Below, piece after piece: positions 5,320 through 7,625 of a stretch of DNA of 7,625 nt; position 1 is the first letter of the stretch; each line of letters opens with the position of its first letter. Source of the DNA: Planctomycetales bacterium (GTDB lineage: Bacteria > Planctomycetota > UBA11346); contig JANYGY010000018.1 in the NCBI GenBank assembly GCA_025362255.1, positions 1 through 7,625 on the forward strand, in the 5' to 3' direction. The notes beneath the pieces are model-generated. The model did not search any database, had not been told where the DNA came from, and saw only the letters and a list, made by a program, of their open reading frames with translations. The translations under genes were made by a program, and so were the position numbers.

Positions 5320-7314
5320 TTATCGCCCAGACGGAACACCCTCGTGAAGCAATCGCTTGGTCATCGCGCGGAAGAGTTCGCCCATTTTTTCGGCTGCTGG
5401 TTTGGCGGTGCCCTCGGCGTCGATCACGGAGGTATTGATCGGGCAGGGAAAGCAGTCGTGACCCATCCACACGATGAATCCGCCGCACCGCGGAAAACGT
5501 TGTTGGCAGGCGTTGATTGCGATCGCCAACAGGTCGGCTTGGCGCTGTTGGCTCCACCTGACGAAACTGGCGAGGTCATCGGCGCGCCCCCCTGCAGCGG
5601 TCCACTTGTCGCCTTGCAGCCACCATGAACAGCAGTGCAGATATAAGGGATTGGTCTTGTCGGGTGGCATCGCCTGTCTGCCGGCATAACGCTCGATCAG
5701 ATGCTGCGGACCTGCGCCGGGCACGCCGGTTTCGCTGCGCAGCAAAGCGTCATCGCGCTGCCAGTAGTCGGTCCATTCAGCGAGGGTCCCGGTGCTGTCC
5801 CACGGGCCGTGGACATCGTGGTGCAGACCAAGACCGAACTCCTTGGCGTCGGCCATGAACCTTGGCCCTGAGGATGAAGACGGCAGATAACGCCGGCCGG
5901 GATCGAGCAGAGCGACCACCCGGCCGAGCGCAGCGAGGGCCGGATGCTCTTCCCCCCATGGACGCCCGCAGCCGACCGACCGCCGCTCGTTGTTGGCCGA
6001 CTGCAATTCATTGCCGCCGCACCACAGCAGCAGCGAGGCATGATGCTGACGCTGCTCGATGTAATGGGTGGCGATCTCGACCAGGCCACTGATCGCGGTC
6101 GGATCGCTCGGCGGCGAGTTGTCTGGACCCGATGACGACAAGGGGAATTCCTGCCACACCAGGATCCCGGCCTCGTCACAAGCCGTATAAAAAGCCTGGC
6201 TGCCGAGCACGGCTCCGCCCCACACGCGTAAGACCGTGCAGCCAAGACGTTGATAGGTGGCGACGTTGGCGCGGTAGTGAGCTGCGGTGACATCCGCAAA
6301 ATTCGGCTGCAGCGGCACCCAGTTCGCACCTTGGAGGAAAATCCGCTGACCGTTGACCACGCAGATCCACGGCAGCGCCCCTGCCGGAGCATTCGTGCAA
6401 TCCTGCCACAGGACCTCCTTGAATCCGATGCGGCGATGTTGCTGCTCAAGCTGAATCCCCTGGTCGTCGAGCAACGTGATCGTCAGATCATACAACGGCT
6501 GCGCGCCAAAACCGTTGGGCCACCAACGCGCCGGTGAGCTGATCGTCAGGTGATGTTCGCCCACGCTGGCGGCAGCCTCGGCTGAGGCGATGACGCTTCC
6601 CTGCATTTTAAGCTCTAGCCGCACGCGCTGATCCTGGGTTGCCAGAGCCACGTCGGCATGGACCACCACGTTGCCGACGTCGGCGTGATGATCGCAGGTC
6701 GTGCGACAGAGCACCCGACCCAAGCGTGAGGTGACCCGCTGCTCCAGACGCATGCCGTCGCTGATTGCCAGCTGCACCAATCGCGGGGTCCAATCCCAGA
6801 CGTAATTGAATCGCGGTTTCCATTCGACGATCTGCGAGGTCTGGCCGACTTGACCCAGCGCACGCGGCTGGCCGGTGAACAGGACATGAAGCTGATGTGG
6901 GCCAGCCGTGGCCAGCGCGGCCGTGAGATCGAATTCATGGGTGATGAAACTGTTGCGGAACGTCCCGACCAATTGGCGATCGATCCACAATTCGCCAAAG
7001 CCATCGAGTCCGGCGCAGACCAGCACGATTCGCCCAGGAAGATTCGACCACTCCGCCGGCACGGTCGAACTCACGAGCCAATCACGGTGCTCGACCCACT
7101 CGCAGGCGCGGCTCTGCTGGCCGATCGTCCATTCGGGCAGCACGCCCGCGGTGCGCAGGGCGCCTTGGATCGATCCCGGAAACGCAAACGGAACCGCCGG
7201 CGTGTCGGGCAATACCGCGATCGACAATTCATTGGAGGTCGCGAGCTGCCAGCCATTGGCGAGCAGACCGGTCGCCGTCCAGGTGAGCGTGGCGCAATCG
7301 AGGATGTTGGTCAT
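5320..7314 (-). CDS. GH2 beta-mannosidase-like glycosidase lacking C-terminal domains
   Basis: A 664-residue second member of the GH2 beta-mannosidase family, only distantly similar to the 822-residue enzyme to its left. The N-terminal sugar-binding domain is recognisable by GLDGFGELWIDRQLVG, RNSFITHEFDL and FNYVWDWTPRL. An Ig-like domain ends near RRIGFKEV. The TIM barrel opens with NGQRIFLQGANWVPLQP and has TVLRVWGG, AFYTACDEAGILVWQEF, acid/base Glu436 in WCGGNE and nucleophile Glu528 in RSETGVPG. The protein stops about 40 residues after the last barrel motif (FIVWMGHDCFPCPINTS), so the one or two C-terminal beta domains usual in 800-900-residue relatives are missing; there is no sign of a frameshift. 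I chose ATG 7314; an in-frame GTG at 7332 would add six residues. No signal peptide is seen. It converges on the first GH2 gene. Its substrate is probably a beta-mannoside or another beta-linked hexoside, less certain than for the full-length enzyme. Confidence 0.87.
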   Translation of the reverse strand: MTNILDCATLTWTATGLLANGWQLATSNELSIAVLPDTPAVPFAFPGSIQGALRTAGVLPEWTIGQQSRACEWVEHRDWLVSSTVPAEWSNLPGRIVLVCAGLDGFGELWIDRQLVGTFRNSFITHEFDLTAALATAGPHQLHVLFTGQPRALGQVGQTSQIVEWKPRFNYVWDWTPRLVQLAISDGMRLEQRVTSRLGRVLCRTTCDHHADVGNVVVHADVALATQDQRVRLELKMQGSVIASAEAAASVGEHHLTISSPARWWPNGFGAQPLYDLTITLLDDQGIQLEQQHRRIGFKEVLWQDCTNAPAGALPWICVVNGQRIFLQGANWVPLQPNFADVTAAHYRANVATYQRLGCTVLRVWGGAVLGSQAFYTACDEAGILVWQEFPLSSSGPDNSPPSDPTAISGLVEIATHYIEQRQHHASLLLWCGGNELQSANNERRSVGCGRPWGEEHPALAALGRVVALLDPGRRYLPSSSSGPRFMADAKEFGLGLHHDVHGPWDSTGTLAEWTDYWQRDDALLRSETGVPGAGPQHLIERYAGRQAMPPDKTNPLYLHCCSWWLQGDKWTAAGGRADDLASFVRWSQQRQADLLAIAINACQQRFPRCGGFIVWMGHDCFPCPINTSVIDAEGTAKPAAEKMGELFRAMTKRLLHEGVPSGR

Positions 7315-7316
7315 GT

Positions 7317-7337
7317 GCTCAGCATCGAACACTGAGC
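7317..7337 (-). other. Inverted repeat just upstream of the second GH2 gene
   Basis: GCTCAG (7317-7322) and CTGAGC (7332-7337) form a 6-bp GC-rich inverted repeat with a 9-base spacer, ending two bases before the ATG at 7314. In RNA it would cover the region where a ribosome site should lie; as DNA it could be an operator half-site pair. No clear Shine-Dalgarno sequence is visible. If translation starts at GTG 7332 most of this element is coding. Confidence 0.3.
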
Positions 7338-7423
7338 GTCGGCGCCCATGTCCGCATCACCGCCAAGCTGTCTTTTCCACCGCCGACGATTTAGTCACCT
7401 TGTTAGATTAAGTGGTGCCTCAG

Positions 7424-7488
7424 GTGGCATGGGCGGCTCGCCCATGATTCGGGTCATTACTCGCACATGGGCGAGCCGCCCATGCCAC
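7424..7488. repeat. Large inverted repeat of unit 1, perfect 23-bp arms
   Basis: Arms at 7424-7446 and 7466-7488 are exact reverse complements, with a 19-base spacer. In unit 2 the equivalent arms (7499-7521 and 7541-7563) differ at one base, a C-to-T change at 7560 that in a plus-strand RNA would keep a G-U pair. Confidence 0.9.
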
Positions 7489-7625
7489 GGAGATCCATGT
7501 GGCATGGGCGGCTCGCCCATGGGTCGGGTCTCTTCTCGCACATGGGCGAGCCGCCCATGTCACGGAGTTCCATGTGGCATGGGCGGCTCGCCCATGGGTC
7601 GGGTCATTACTCGCACATGGGCGAG
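7424..7625. repeat. 75-base tandem repeat array with nested palindromes (runs off the window)
   Basis: Three copies start at 7424, 7499 and 7574, exactly 75 bases apart; the third is cut after 52 bases by the window end. Each unit begins with GTGG, then the near-palindrome CATGGGCGGCTCGCCCATG, a 19-base spacer containing TCGGGTC and CTCGCA, then CATGGGCGAGCCGCCCATG, followed in full copies by CCAC or TCAC and a 10-base link GGAGATCCAT or GGAGTTCCAT. Each palindrome can fold as an 8-bp hairpin with a 3-base loop, and the two are also reverse complements of each other, giving a 23-bp large inverted repeat (7424-7446 with 7466-7488 in unit 1). Copies differ at few positions, mostly in the spacer. 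The 109 bases between the GH2 start and this array contain no gene that I can support. Confidence 0.93.

Noticed and set aside
7424..7625. CRISPR array
   Set aside because: The whole 75-base unit repeats, including the parts that would be spacers, and no unique spacers or cas genes are present.

Overview
The window is GC-rich bacterial chromosome: housekeeping genes on the left, a small carbohydrate-catabolism patch in the middle and right, and a palindromic repeat array at the right edge. No plasmid, phage or insertion-sequence gene is visible. Taxonomy cannot be fixed from the sequence. The combination of a single-domain GlmU-type uridylyltransferase, an AraC-type regulator next to cytoplasmic GH2 glycosidases, and long palindromic intergenic repeats would fit the Planctomycetota/Verrucomicrobiota/Lentisphaerota group, but that is a weak inference.

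Left part (1-1706): the 3' end of a sugar-nucleotide transferase gene (GlmU N-terminal type), then ilvC (ketol-acid reductoisomerase, branched-chain amino-acid synthesis), closed by a strong intrinsic terminator. Both read rightward, 121 bases apart.

Middle (1745-5096): an AraC-family regulator with an N-terminal cupin-type sensor domain, followed about 40 bases later on the same strand by a complete GH2 beta-mannosidase-type glycosidase. The arrangement suggests that the regulator controls the enzyme in response to a mannose- or related beta-linked oligosaccharide. Neither protein shows a signal peptide, so the sugar would be taken up before cleavage.

Right part (5097-7314, leftward strand): a second, shorter GH2 enzyme of the same family reads toward the first one. 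Between the two convergent enzyme genes lie a tRNA-Val(CAC) gene with an encoded CCA end and its intrinsic terminator, both on the minus strand. The second enzyme keeps both catalytic glutamates but stops just after the catalytic barrel, without the C-terminal beta domains present in the first.

Right edge (7315-7625): a 109-base leader of the second enzyme gene without a clear promoter, then an exact 75-base tandem array (two full copies and a third cut by the window end). Each unit holds two short hairpins that are also the arms of one larger inverted repeat. This array is the most unusual structure here. I see no convincing new multi-gene system.
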